A DNA stretch of 27,086 bases from JBOHPP01 sp050731755 (GTDB lineage: Bacteria; Methylomirabilota; Methylomirabilia; Rokubacteriales; CSP1-6): positions 1-27,086 of the forward strand of contig JBOHPP010000085.1 of the NCBI GenBank assembly GCA_050731755.1. Direction: 5' to 3'. The notes under the pieces were generated by a model. It made no database searches. It worked only from the letters and a program-made list of their open reading frames with translations, and was not told the origin of the DNA. The translations under genes were made by a program, and so were the position numbers. Below, piece after piece: positions 1 to 6,806 of the stretch (position 1 is its first letter; each line of letters opens with the position of its first letter).

Positions 1-803
1 CTCGGCTCTTCTTCGAAGACGTCGATCCCGGCGGCGCGCACCGTGCCTCGCGTCAGCGCCTCGAAGAGCGCGCGCTCGTCCTGGACGTCGCCGCGCGAGG
101 TGTTGATGTAGATCGCTCCCGGCTTCACCAGGCCCAGCGCGCGGGCGTCGATCATCCCGCGGGTCTCCGGGGTGAGCGGCGTGTGGCAGGTCAGGACGTC
201 CACCTGGGGCAGCAGCGCCTCCAGGCTCGCCACCGGCTCGACACCCCGCCTCCGCAACTCCTCGGCGGGGACGTACTTGTCATAGCCCAGCACGCGCATG
301 CCCAGCGCGCCGGCGAACTTCGCCACCAGCCGGCCGATGTTGCCCACGCCCACGATGCCGAGGGTCTTGCCGGCCAGCTCGGTGTTACCGGTGCGGGCCT
401 TGACCGACCAGTCGCCGGCCCGCGTCATCCGGTCGACGGGCAGCGTCCGCTTGGCGCAGGAGAGCATCAACATCAGCGCGTGCTCGGCCACGGCCTGGGA
501 GTTGGAGCCGGGCGCGTGCACCACCGCCACGCCGAGGCGCGTCGCCGCCGGGATGTCCACGGTGTCGAGGCCGACCCCGTGCCGGCCGACGACCCGCAGC
601 TTCTTGCACGCGGCCATGAGGCTCGCCGTGCAGCTGGGCCGGATGCGAAAGAGGATGCCGTCGGCCTCGGCGGCCACGCGCATCATGCCCTCTTCCGTCT
701 CTTCGGTGGTGATGATGACGCGCGCCTCGGACTCCAGCCGGGCGCGGCCGTCGTCGTGGATCTGGCCGCCGACGACGACGAGGGGGCGGCTGTCGCTGGC
801 CAT
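1..803 (-). CDS. D-2-hydroxyacid dehydrogenase (phosphoglycerate dehydrogenase-like), 3' end outside window
   Basis: The reading frame runs from an ATG at 801-803 to the window edge without a stop, giving about 267 residues. It encodes an NAD-dependent D-isomer 2-hydroxyacid dehydrogenase that would interconvert a 2-hydroxy acid and a 2-oxo acid in the cytosol. Visible are the N-terminal substrate-domain motif GRHGVGLDTVD, the Rossmann motif GIVGVGNIGR, the catalytic Arg in INTSRGD and the catalytic Glu in the terminal GIDVFEEEP. The catalytic His of the family would lie just past the edge. No ACT or other regulatory domain can be judged because the C-terminus is missing. SerA, glyoxylate/hydroxypyruvate reductase and other D-lactate-type enzymes share these motifs, so substrate is open. 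The next minus-strand gene upstream is the methyltransferase, 56 bp away. Confidence 0.9.
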   Translation of the reverse strand, partial: MASDSRPLVVVGGQIHDDGRARLESEARVIITTEETEEGMMRVAAEADGILFRIRPSCTASLMAACKKLRVVGRHGVGLDTVDIPAATRLGVAVVHAPGSNSQAVAEHALMLMLSCAKRTLPVDRMTRAGDWSVKARTGNTELAGKTLGIVGVGNIGRLVAKFAGALGMRVLGYDKYVPAEELRRRGVEPVASLEALLPQVDVLTCHTPLTPETRGMIDARALGLVKPGAIYINTSRGDVQDERALFEALTRGTVRAAGIDVFEEEP

Positions 804-859
804 CAGGGGTTCTCCTCTTACTCGGGCTGCGAGACCCCGGGGATTCTACTACGGCGGTT

Positions 860-1609
860 CTACTTTCGGGCCATCACCACCAGGCGCCGCGCATCGAGCG
901 AGAACGGCGTGCCGTCGAGCCCACCGTAGAGATCCACGCGGCTCCAGCGCTCGGGCCGCAGCATGGCGCGCAGCTCGTGCGCAGAGTACAGGCGGATCTC
1001 GCTCTCGCCGATGAAGGCACCGGCGTCGTCCTCCGGCGCGCCGCCGTCGAGCCGCCACCAGCGCGCGGTCCAGCGGCTGGTGGCGGGATCGAACCGGTTC
1101 TCAATCCGGAGCGTCCCGCCTTCGACCCGCTGCCGCTCCTCGGCCGGCATGGAGCGGACGCACTGGTCGCGGTTGCGGGTGTCCAGTACGAACAGGCCGC
1201 CCGGGCTCAGCGCTCGCCAGAACCGGTCGATCAGCAGGCGGTCCTCGTCGTCCGAGAAGTAGCCGATGCTGCTGAAGAGGTTCACGGCCACATCGAACTC
1301 GCCGGCGAACTCCATGTCGCGCATGTCCTGGCAGACGAGGCTGAGGGTCACGCCGGCTCTGGCTGCCGCCTCGCGGGCCCGCCCCAGCTCCGTCTCGTTG
1401 AAGTCCACGCCGGTGACCTTGGCGCCGGCGCGCGCGAACTCCACGGCGTGGCGCCCGAAGCCGCAGGGGGCGTCGAGCACGCGGGCTCCCGGCTTGAGCG
1501 CAGCCCGGCCCAGAATCCACAGCACGGCGCGGGAGGCGTCGGCCGCGGACTCCACGGCCTGGGAGATGGTTGGCCAGGCTTCTCGAAAGAAGCGTTCGCT
1601 CTTGAACAT
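860..1609 (-). CDS. Class I SAM-dependent methyltransferase
   Basis: A soluble, Rossmann-fold methyltransferase of about 249 residues using S-adenosylmethionine; the acceptor is unknown. Motif I is VLDAPCGFG (residues 44-52), followed by the acidic residue of motif II in VTGVDFN (D69) and D95 in CQDMRDM. NLFSSIGYFSDDED and the LSPGGLFVLDTRN loop are typical of the small-molecule methyltransferase families (Methyltransf_25/11). The start is uncertain. The frame is open back to a GTG at 1687, and ATGs occur at 1621 and 1609. I chose 1609 because TATAAT lies at 1620-1625 on this strand, which would place the transcript start just ahead of that codon, and because the protein then begins at FKSERFFREAW, where family resemblance begins. 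No Shine-Dalgarno precedes any candidate. Enzyme class is secure, substrate is not. Confidence 0.85.
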   Translation of the reverse strand: MFKSERFFREAWPTISQAVESAADASRAVLWILGRAALKPGARVLDAPCGFGRHAVEFARAGAKVTGVDFNETELGRAREAAARAGVTLSLVCQDMRDMEFAGEFDVAVNLFSSIGYFSDDEDRLLIDRFWRALSPGGLFVLDTRNRDQCVRSMPAEERQRVEGGTLRIENRFDPATSRWTARWWRLDGGAPEDDAGAFIGESEIRLYSAHELRAMLRPERWSRVDLYGGLDGTPFSLDARRLVVMARK

Positions 1610-1619
1610 CGCGCGCGCC

Positions 1620-1625
1620 ATTATA
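1620..1625 (-). promoter_or_regulatory. -10 box of the methyltransferase gene
   Basis: The minus strand reads TATAAT, a perfect -10 hexamer, with 10 nt between it and the ATG at 1609. No convincing -35 is seen 16-18 bp upstream. The position predicts a transcript starting about 3 nt before the ATG. A perfect hexamer in such GC-rich DNA is unlikely by chance, but only this sequence match supports it. Confidence 0.45.
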
Positions 1626-2022
1626 GCGGCGTGCCGGGCTGCCCGCTGATCCTCGTCGAAGGCTTGCCGGGATCGGGGATCGACCACCGCTCAGCGGTTG
1701 GCTCTCCAGGTGACGATTCCGAACGCCACGCCTCGCCGGAGGCGTAGGGCGCCGAGCAGCACGCGGCCTGGTCGCAATTCGCGGCGACGGCGTTGGGCGC
1801 ATGCGCCCACTCCTTACCGCGGGCGGCGATCTCACCCACCAGCGCCGGCGGCACCGAGAGCACGCACGCCTCGCGGTCGCGGAAGGCCCACGCCCCTGCG
1901 TACCCCGCGAGCCCGCGATGCGGCACCACCAGCACGCGAGACGCTCCGAAGTCGTCGCGAGAGCAGCCGAAGAACGCCGTCCAGAACTGCTCGACTCGCT
2001 GCACCGTTTCCGGCGTCAACAT
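1621..2022 (-). pseudogene. Short acetyltransferase-like fragment (N-terminal part only)
   Basis: An open frame of 133 codons starts at ATG 2020-2022 and ends at 1621, overlapping the upstream region of the methyltransferase. Its first ~70 residues look like a real protein (MLTPETVQRVEQFWTAFFGC, then a segment with VVPHRGLAGYAGAWAF and LSVPPALVGE). From memory they resemble the N-terminal extension of a GNAT-type acetyltransferase family in related GC-rich bacteria. After about position 1795 the translation becomes Cys/Ser/Pro-rich and shows no acetyl-CoA motif; third-position GC also falls near the end. This suggests a gene truncated by deletion, though a genuine small protein is possible. 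A -10 box lies 10 nt before the ATG. Family assignment is recollection, not a search. Confidence 0.4.
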
Positions 2023-2032
2023 CGTGCGCGGG

Positions 2033-2038
2033 ATCATA
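2033..2038 (-). promoter_or_regulatory. -10 box of the truncated acetyltransferase-like gene
   Basis: The minus strand reads TATGAT, 10 nt ahead of the ATG at 2022. It contains the upstream in-frame ATG (2035-2037), arguing that the later ATG is the start. It lies back to back with the plus-strand extended -10 at 2058-2066. No clear -35 is seen. Confidence 0.35.
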
Positions 2039-2057
2039 CCGCTCTCTGTTGCGCGTG

Positions 2058-2066
2058 TGATATCGT
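2058..2066 (+). promoter_or_regulatory. Extended -10 promoter of the epimerase gene
   Basis: The sequence TGATATCGT fits an extended -10 (TGn followed by a -10 hexamer, here TATCGT). It ends 8 nt before the ATG at 2075, and the interval holds no Shine-Dalgarno. A transcript from it would be nearly leaderless. Compare TGATACGAT before lysC at 21896. Confidence 0.4.
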
Positions 2067-2074
2067 CTGCCGCC

Positions 2075-3049
2075 ATGAGCACTCTGGTGACCGGCGCGTT
2101 CGGCTGCATCGGAGCCTGGGTAGTGCGCGGCCTGCTCGCCGAGCAGGAGCGGCCCGTGGTCTTCGACTTGGGCGACGACCCCTGGCGCCTGCGGATGATC
2201 GTCGGCCCGGACGTCGCCGGCCGCGTCGTGATGGAACGGGGCGACATCGCCGATGGCGAGCGCCTGGTGAAGGTCGTGCGCGAGCACGGTATCCGACGCA
2301 TCATCCATCTCGCCGCCTGGCAGATCCCGCTCTGCCGCCAGGATCCGGCCCGAGGCGCGCTCGTCAACGTGGTCGGCACTGCAAACGTCTTCGAAGCAGC
2401 CCGGGCGGCCGGCGGCCACGTCGAGCGCATCGTCTACGCCTCCTCGGCCGCCGTCTTCGGACCGCCGAGCCTGTACCCGCCGGGGCCGATCAGGGACGAC
2501 GCACCGTGGCGCCCGGCCACGCACTACGGCGTGTTCAAGGTGGCCAACGAGGAAACCGCCCGGGTGTACTGGGACGAGCACCGAATCCCCTCGATGGGCT
2601 TCCGGCCGCTCTCGGTGTACGGCCCCGGACGGGATTTCGGTCTCACCGCCGATCCCACGCTGGCCATGAAGGCCGCCGTGGTCGGACGCAAGTTCCAGAT
2701 CCGCTGGGGCGGCCGGACCGACCTCATCTTCGCCGAGGACGTCGCTCGGGCGCTTCTGGCCGCGGCGCGCTCGCGGCTGGACGGGGCGCGTGTCTACAAC
2801 CTGCACGGCGCGTCCGCCGCCGTCGCCGACGTGGTCCGCCTCGTCCTCGCCGCCTGGCCCGCGGCCGAGGGGCTCATCTCTCACGTGGAGCAGCCGATTC
2901 CCTTCCCCGACGCCCTCGACGACACCCGCTACCAGCACGACCTGGGGCCGGCGCCAGCCACGCCGCTGGAGACGGGCGTCCGGCGCACGCTGGACGAGTT
3001 CGCGCGCCTCCACAAGGAGGGCCGGCTAGACACCCGGGAGCTGGCGTGA
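2075..3049 (+). CDS. NAD-dependent epimerase/dehydratase (extended SDR)
   Basis: A 324-residue extended short-chain dehydrogenase of the GalE/RmlB type, acting on a nucleotide sugar or related substrate. The dinucleotide motif is GAFGCIG (residues 7-13). An Asp at the end of strand 2 (VVFDLGD, D31) suggests NAD rather than NADP. The catalytic set is YASSAAVFG (S123/S124) and YGVFK (Y151, K155). GFRPLSVYGPGRD follows the usual pattern after the YxxxK. The ATG at 2075 is preferred over longer in-frame starts because the fold begins immediately there and a -10 element lies just upstream. Its TGA overlaps the GTG start of the following acetyltransferase by 4 bp, so the two are translationally coupled. 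No sugar-biosynthesis genes are adjacent, so the substrate is unknown. Confidence 0.88.
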   Translation: MSTLVTGAFGCIGAWVVRGLLAEQERPVVFDLGDDPWRLRMIVGPDVAGRVVMERGDIADGERLVKVVREHGIRRIIHLAAWQIPLCRQDPARGALVNVVGTANVFEAARAAGGHVERIVYASSAAVFGPPSLYPPGPIRDDAPWRPATHYGVFKVANEETARVYWDEHRIPSMGFRPLSVYGPGRDFGLTADPTLAMKAAVVGRKFQIRWGGRTDLIFAEDVARALLAAARSRLDGARVYNLHGASAAVADVVRLVLAAWPAAEGLISHVEQPIPFPDALDDTRYQHDLGPAPATPLETGVRRTLDEFARLHKEGRLDTRELA

Positions 3050-3543
3050 CCGACTACCGCGTGCGGCCGGCGACGGCGGCGGACGCCGACGCCATCCGCC
3101 GCATCTACAACCAGGGCATCGAAGACCGGGTGGCCACCCTGGAGACGGAGCTTCGCACGCCCGAGGAGCGGCGCCAGTGGCTGCTCAGCCGGAGCCCACG
3201 CCACCGGGTGATCGTGGCCGAGGACGACGGGGGCCAGGTCGCCGCCTGGGGAAGCCTCAACGTCTTCAACCCTCGCGACGCCTACCGGTTCGTCGTCGAC
3301 TTCTCCGTGTGCGTCGAGCGCGACTGGCGGGGCAATGGCGCGGGCAGCGCGATTCTAGCCCGGCTCGTGGAGCTGGCCCGGGAGCAGGGCTTCCACAAGA
3401 TGGTGCTCTCGGCCTTTCCGACCAACAAGGGCGGCGTGGCCCTCTACGAGAAGTTCGGCTTTCGAACCGTCGGCATCTACCGCGAGCAGGGTCTCCTCGA
3501 CGGCCGCTGGGTGGACACCATCGTCATGGAGAAGCTGCTCTAG
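3046..3543 (+). CDS. GNAT N-acetyltransferase of the ArsN1/phosphinothricin acetyltransferase type
   Basis: A 165-residue acetyl-CoA-dependent N-acetyltransferase starting at GTG 3046, overlapping the epimerase stop in GTGA. RPATAADADAIRRIYNQGI at the N-terminus, the acetyl-CoA loop RGNGAG (residues 95-100) and the end GIYREQGLLDGRWVDTIVMEKLL-type region match the family holding phosphinothricin, methionine-sulfoximine and arsinothricin acetyltransferases (Pat/MddA/ArsN1). These inactivate glutamate-analogue toxins by acetylating the alpha-amino group. The NVFNPRDAYRFV segment with HKMVLSAFPTNKGG resembles the ArsN1 family A subgroup as I remember it. It ends 51 bp before the convergent chrA, so the physical closeness to chromate genes is not co-transcription. 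Family is solid; actual toxin substrate is inference. Confidence 0.82.
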   Translation: MTDYRVRPATAADADAIRRIYNQGIEDRVATLETELRTPEERRQWLLSRSPRHRVIVAEDDGGQVAAWGSLNVFNPRDAYRFVVDFSVCVERDWRGNGAGSAILARLVELAREQGFHKMVLSAFPTNKGGVALYEKFGFRTVGIYREQGLLDGRWVDTIVMEKLL

Positions 3544-3594
3544 TCCGCGGCGCGCGTCGGCCTGCCACGATGGGCCTAGCCCAGCTCGCCGGCT

Positions 3595-4821
3595 TCATGA
3601 GAAGCCTCCCCGGACAAGCGGCCAGAGAACCACCCCCAGCGCGCCGGCCACCACGACGAGCACCGGTTCCGGAAGCCTGAACCGCCAGAGGACACCGAGA
3701 CTGGTCAGCGCGATCAACGCCGTCGGCACGTCATAGATCGCGCGCTGGGCCAGGACGATGACGGCGCCGGTGATGGCGCCCGTCGCCGCCGCGGTGGCGC
3801 CCTGGACGAACGCCTTCAGCTGACGGTTGTCACGGTTCCGCTTGAACCAGGGTGCCGGAATGACGGTGAAAAGATAGACGGGGAGAAAGATCCCGATGGC
3901 GGCGAGCACGGCGCCGGAGAACGTGGCGACGAGGTAGCCGATGAATGCCACCGTGATGACGACCGGGCCAGGCGTGACCATGGCCACCGCCACGGCGTCG
4001 AGGAACTGCTGCTCGGTGAGCCACCCGAACTGCTGGACGACACCCTGGTGGAGGAACGGCACGATCGCCAGGCCACTGCCGAACACGAAGGCGCCGGCCT
4101 TGGTGAAGAAGAGCAGGATCTGGAACAGGACGCCCTGGTCGCCGTACCCGACGTTGACGACGGAGGTCTCGATGACCCGGATGACAAGCCCGACCAGGCC
4201 GGCGCCGAATCCGGCAGCGAGAGCCCGCCGCCAGCCCGCCCAGGCCCGAACGAGCAACACGAGAAGGCCGGCCAGGATGAAGAACTCGGCCAGTTCGGCT
4301 TCGGCCCACACGGTCACCAGCGCCAGGGCCGTGAAGACTCCCCACAGGAGCGGGTCGCGCTTGTTGGTGGAGCGGGCCAGCTTGTAGGCCGCGATGGCGA
4401 TGATCGCGATGACCGCGGCGCCGATACCGTAGAAGAGCGCCTGCATCCACCAGAGCCCCCCGTAGGACAGGTACACGATCGAGATCGCCACCACCATCAG
4501 GAACGACGGCAGGATGAAGGCCAGGCCAACCGCCGTGGCGCCAAGCACGCCGTGCTGGAAGTAACCCAGGGCGATCGCGAGCTGCGCCGCCAGCGGTCCG
4601 GGCATGATCTGGGCGAGGGCAAGGCCAAGCTGGTACTCGTCCTCCTCGATCCACCGCCGGTCTTCAACGAGATCACGGTGCATGAACCCGGCCAGGGCGA
4701 CCGGGCCCCCGAACCCGAGGGTGCCGAGCCTCAGGAAATACCGCACCAGGGGCCAAAAGCCCGCGCCGGCAGGTCGGCGTTCGACCGTGGCGGCCATGTC
4801 GAGACCCACGTTGTTTGCCAT
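3595..4821 (-). CDS. chrA: Chromate efflux transporter ChrA
   Basis: A 408-residue, two-domain CHR-superfamily membrane protein that exports chromate across the inner membrane. The two homologous halves are visible. The first has LGTLGFGGPVALAGFM (about 32-47) followed by AQIMPGPLAAQLAI (about 70-83). The second repeats the pattern with FTKAGAFVFGSGLAIVPFL and AMVTPGPVVITVAFIGY. The rest is a series of hydrophobic spans consistent with 10 or more helices. Length matches long-chain ChrA. The frame extends to 4887, but the ATG at 4819-4821 has GGGGAG 6 nt upstream and starts the normal soluble tail, so I use it. It is the last gene of the chrB operon, 55 bp after the phosphatase-like gene. Confidence 0.93.
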   Translation of the reverse strand: MANNVGLDMAATVERRPAGAGFWPLVRYFLRLGTLGFGGPVALAGFMHRDLVEDRRWIEEDEYQLGLALAQIMPGPLAAQLAIALGYFQHGVLGATAVGLAFILPSFLMVVAISIVYLSYGGLWWMQALFYGIGAAVIAIIAIAAYKLARSTNKRDPLLWGVFTALALVTVWAEAELAEFFILAGLLVLLVRAWAGWRRALAAGFGAGLVGLVIRVIETSVVNVGYGDQGVLFQILLFFTKAGAFVFGSGLAIVPFLHQGVVQQFGWLTEQQFLDAVAVAMVTPGPVVITVAFIGYLVATFSGAVLAAIGIFLPVYLFTVIPAPWFKRNRDNRQLKAFVQGATAAATGAITGAVIVLAQRAIYDVPTALIALTSLGVLWRFRLPEPVLVVVAGALGVVLWPLVRGGFS

Positions 4822-4876
4822 CTGCTTCTCCCCGGTATGCGTGGGCTGAGGCACGACGCGCTCGGCCGCAGCCACG

Positions 4877-5278
4877 CTACCCCACACGGGCCAGCTGATC
4901 GACGAGTTGCGCCACGCGCGCGTCGATCGCCGTGCGCGCCGCCTCGTACCCGTCGCTGACGGCGGGAACGTCGTCCCATCGGTCGACCGGGACAGTCGGC
5001 GTCAATCCACCAAGGTCACAGCCAAACGTGACGATGCGGGTCGCGGACGCCACGTGGTTCGCCGTGACCAGTCGCGGGTGGAGCCCCTGAACGTCGATCC
5101 CTTCCGCCAGGAGCGCCTTCACCACGCGAGGGGCGATCTCGGGATCTGGCTCCGTTCCGGCGAACGTGGCGTCCGCGCGCAGCCCACGCTGGGCGGCGAG
5201 GCGCCGAAAATGGGTCGCCGCGATCACGCTCTTCGCCGCCCCATGCAGGCACACGAACAGGACCCTTGGGTCAGACAC
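4877..5278 (-). CDS. Low-molecular-weight phosphatase/ArsC-fold protein with CX5K P-loop
   Basis: A 133-residue cytosolic protein of the LMW protein-tyrosine-phosphatase/thioredoxin-type arsenate reductase fold. VLFVC(L)HG opens the P-loop at Cys10, but the invariant Arg of the CX5R motif is Lys16 (C-L-H-G-A-A-K-S). A second Cys is C87 in TFGCDLGG; the three-Cys relay of ArsC is not complete. RWDDVPAVSDGYEAAR sits where the family has its catalytic Asp loop. The GTG start at 5276-5278 has GGAGGT 5 nt upstream and overlaps the preceding ChrB-domain gene by 8 bp. Placement between chrB and chrA points to a role in oxyanion resistance, perhaps chromate or arsenate handling, but the Lys makes ordinary catalysis uncertain. 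Confidence 0.8.
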   Translation of the reverse strand: MSDPRVLFVCLHGAAKSVIAATHFRRLAAQRGLRADATFAGTEPDPEIAPRVVKALLAEGIDVQGLHPRLVTANHVASATRIVTFGCDLGGLTPTVPVDRWDDVPAVSDGYEAARTAIDARVAQLVDQLARVG

Positions 5279-5708
5279 GGCTCACCTCCACGCTTGAACG
5301 ACAGTACGCGTACAGGGCGTCGTACGCGGGGAACTGCTTCGCCATGTTGTCGTGGTCATCGCGCGCGATCTCCCGGAAGCCGCTGGCCAGCGCGTACAGG
5401 CCCGGCGACTCCGGCGTGAGGTCTCGCGCGTCGGTGTCAGCACCACGCACGATCACCGCCAACGCGTGGAGCGCGCGGTCCTCCAGGCCGTACTTCGCCA
5501 GGAACGCGTCGAACGAGCACCGATCTCCGTGGTGACCCAGCTCGACGCCCGGCACGTCATAGGGAATGGCGCCCTCCCGGCGGGCGATGTCCATCACCTG
5601 ATCGGCCGGCACAAAGATGAACACGGCCTCACGGTCGATGAACCGGTTGATCAGCCAAGGGCATGCAATACGATCGACTCGCGCCTTCGCCCGTGTCACC
5701 CATTTCAT
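5271..5708 (-). CDS. Stand-alone ChrB C-terminal domain protein (Chrome_Resist family)
   Basis: A 145-residue protein equal to the C-terminal domain of ChrB, without the N-terminal part. It opens with MKWVTRAKARVDRIACPWLI and FIDREAVF, which align directly with RRWVTRPRPHVDRIASAWLI and FIDPDAEF of the full-length ChrB encoded just upstream. HHGDRCSFDAFL likewise matches HHGEDCTFETLL, so it is a diverged paralogue. The His-His and Cys residues in that motif are candidates for metal or oxyanion binding. The ATG at 5706-5708 is chosen over one 18 bp upstream because GGGAG lies 7 nt before it. The stop overlaps the next gene by 8 bp. Likely role is chromate resistance; biochemical function is not established. 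Confidence 0.88.
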   Translation of the reverse strand: MKWVTRAKARVDRIACPWLINRFIDREAVFIFVPADQVMDIARREGAIPYDVPGVELGHHGDRCSFDAFLAKYGLEDRALHALAVIVRGADTDARDLTPESPGLYALASGFREIARDDHDNMAKQFPAYDALYAYCRSSVEVSRV

Positions 5709-5807
5709 GTGGGTCTCCCGAGGCAACGATGGTTCACACCCGCCGAGCTCCGTTCTGGCGCCGCTGCGGACGAGCGACGAGCCCGCACAACGGCGGCAGC
5801 GGCTCGC

Positions 5808-6758
5808 TCACCGCCGTTCCCCGACCGTGGCGTACAGACCGTCGAAGAGCACCATCCCGTGGGCCAGGACCTCGCGATCATCCTTGAGAGCGGCCAGGAG
5901 CCCCCGAATGGCCACATCGAGTCCGCGGGCCTCGTCCCGGGGGAACTTTCCGTCCCGCAGGTCCACCTCGTGGACGATCTCGGCGAGCTGGGCCAAGCGC
6001 TCGTCACCCAGCCGGCAACGCTTGAGGAGCGTCTCGAAGGTGCAGTCCTCCCCGTGATGGCTGAACTCGGCCCCCGGCGCGTCGAAGGACACGGCATCGG
6101 CCGGAAACTCGTCCGGAGCCGCGAACGCGAACTCGGCGTCCGGATCGATGAAGCGCTTGATCAGCCACGCCGAGGCGATCCGATCGACGTGAGGGCGAGG
6201 GCGGGTCACCCAGCGACGGCCGCGCAGCGATTCGAGCGGCGTGGCCGGCGCGGCGGCCTCCGCACCTCGGCCCGGAGGGTGAAGGCGCATCTCGATGGTC
6301 TCCTTGATCCGCGCCACCTCTCGGTAGCCGGGCGCGTCGAAGAAGTCGATCTCGCGAACGCGCTGGAGCTCCCGGGCCAGGCGGCCCAGTGATCCTTCCC
6401 GGCGGGCCGGGGTCCGGTCACGTCCCGGCTTTCCACTCAGGCCCTTGAGGATCTTCCGGTACCGCTGGCCGAGCTCCTGGTAGTCGCGATTCCGCGCCTC
6501 GTGGAAGAGCCGCACGGCCGTCGCCGGTTTCATGTTCTCGATCCGATCCACTCTTAGGAAGGTCGCCTCGCCGCCATCCTTCTGGACCTCCTGCGCCAGC
6601 CACTGGAACTGCTCGTAGTGATCCGTGGTGAACGGAAGCAGGTAGACGGAGTTCTTCAGCGCCACCGCCCCCAGGGCCTGGAGCTTCCGCCAGATCCTCA
6701 CCCGCAGACTCGACGGGTGCGGCGGCACGCTCACGATCAACAGGAGCCAGTCGTTCAT
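5808..6758 (-). CDS. chrB: Chromate resistance regulator/sensor ChrB
   Basis: A 316-residue ChrB with two regions: an N-terminal part (about 1-160) beginning MNDWLLLIVSVPPHPSSLR, and a C-terminal Chrome_Resist domain (about 180-310) with HVDRIASAWLIKRFID and SHHGEDC. In characterised bacteria ChrB is a chromate-responsive repressor of chr operons and aids resistance. Here it is the first gene of the operon, consistent with autoregulation. The ATG at 6756-6758 is preferred over a start 48 bp upstream, because a TTGACA/TATCAT promoter overlaps that upstream stretch and the family begins near this Met. No clear Shine-Dalgarno is present. A 99-bp gap separates it from the stand-alone domain gene. 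Confidence 0.92.
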   Translation of the reverse strand: MNDWLLLIVSVPPHPSSLRVRIWRKLQALGAVALKNSVYLLPFTTDHYEQFQWLAQEVQKDGGEATFLRVDRIENMKPATAVRLFHEARNRDYQELGQRYRKILKGLSGKPGRDRTPARREGSLGRLARELQRVREIDFFDAPGYREVARIKETIEMRLHPPGRGAEAAAPATPLESLRGRRWVTRPRPHVDRIASAWLIKRFIDPDAEFAFAAPDEFPADAVSFDAPGAEFSHHGEDCTFETLLKRCRLGDERLAQLAEIVHEVDLRDGKFPRDEARGLDVAIRGLLAALKDDREVLAHGMVLFDGLYATVGERR

Positions 6759-6763
6759 GGCTG

Positions 6764-6784
6764 TATCAGTTGTTTCAGATGATA
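6764..6784. promoter_or_regulatory. Candidate operator: TATCA-N11-TGATA palindrome over the chrB -10
   Basis: An inverted repeat with 5-bp arms and an 11-bp spacer overlaps the -10 hexamer and start region of chrB. This is where a repressor such as ChrB could act. The arms are short, so the assignment is speculative. Confidence 0.3.
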
Positions 6785-6806
6785 TTACTACTGTTGCGTC
6801 TGTCAA
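6779..6806 (-). promoter_or_regulatory. Sigma70 promoter of the chr operon
   Basis: On the minus strand a perfect -35 TTGACA (6801-6806) is followed by a 16-bp spacer and TATCAT (6779-6784), five of six matches to the -10 consensus. The stretch is distinctly AT-rich compared with its surroundings. The predicted transcript start is near 6772, leaving a leader of about 14 nt before chrB. Confidence 0.7.

Noticed and set aside
183..1014. Long open frames on the plus strand over the hydroxyacid dehydrogenase and methyltransferase genes
   Set aside because: Their translations are His/Arg/Ala-rich, lack any motif, and lie antisense to genes with clear catalytic signatures; they are GC-rich shadow frames.
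3572..3582. GGGC-CTA-GCCC stem between the acetyltransferase and chrA
   Set aside because: Only 4 bp with a 3-nt loop and no T tract; too weak to call a bidirectional terminator.
3046..6758. Idea that the ArsN1-like gene and the ArsC-fold protein form an arsenic resistance island with the chr genes
   Set aside because: The acetyltransferase is convergent and in a different operon, no arsR, arsB or arsM is present, and the ArsC-like P-loop is altered. Chromate resistance explains the minus-strand operon better.
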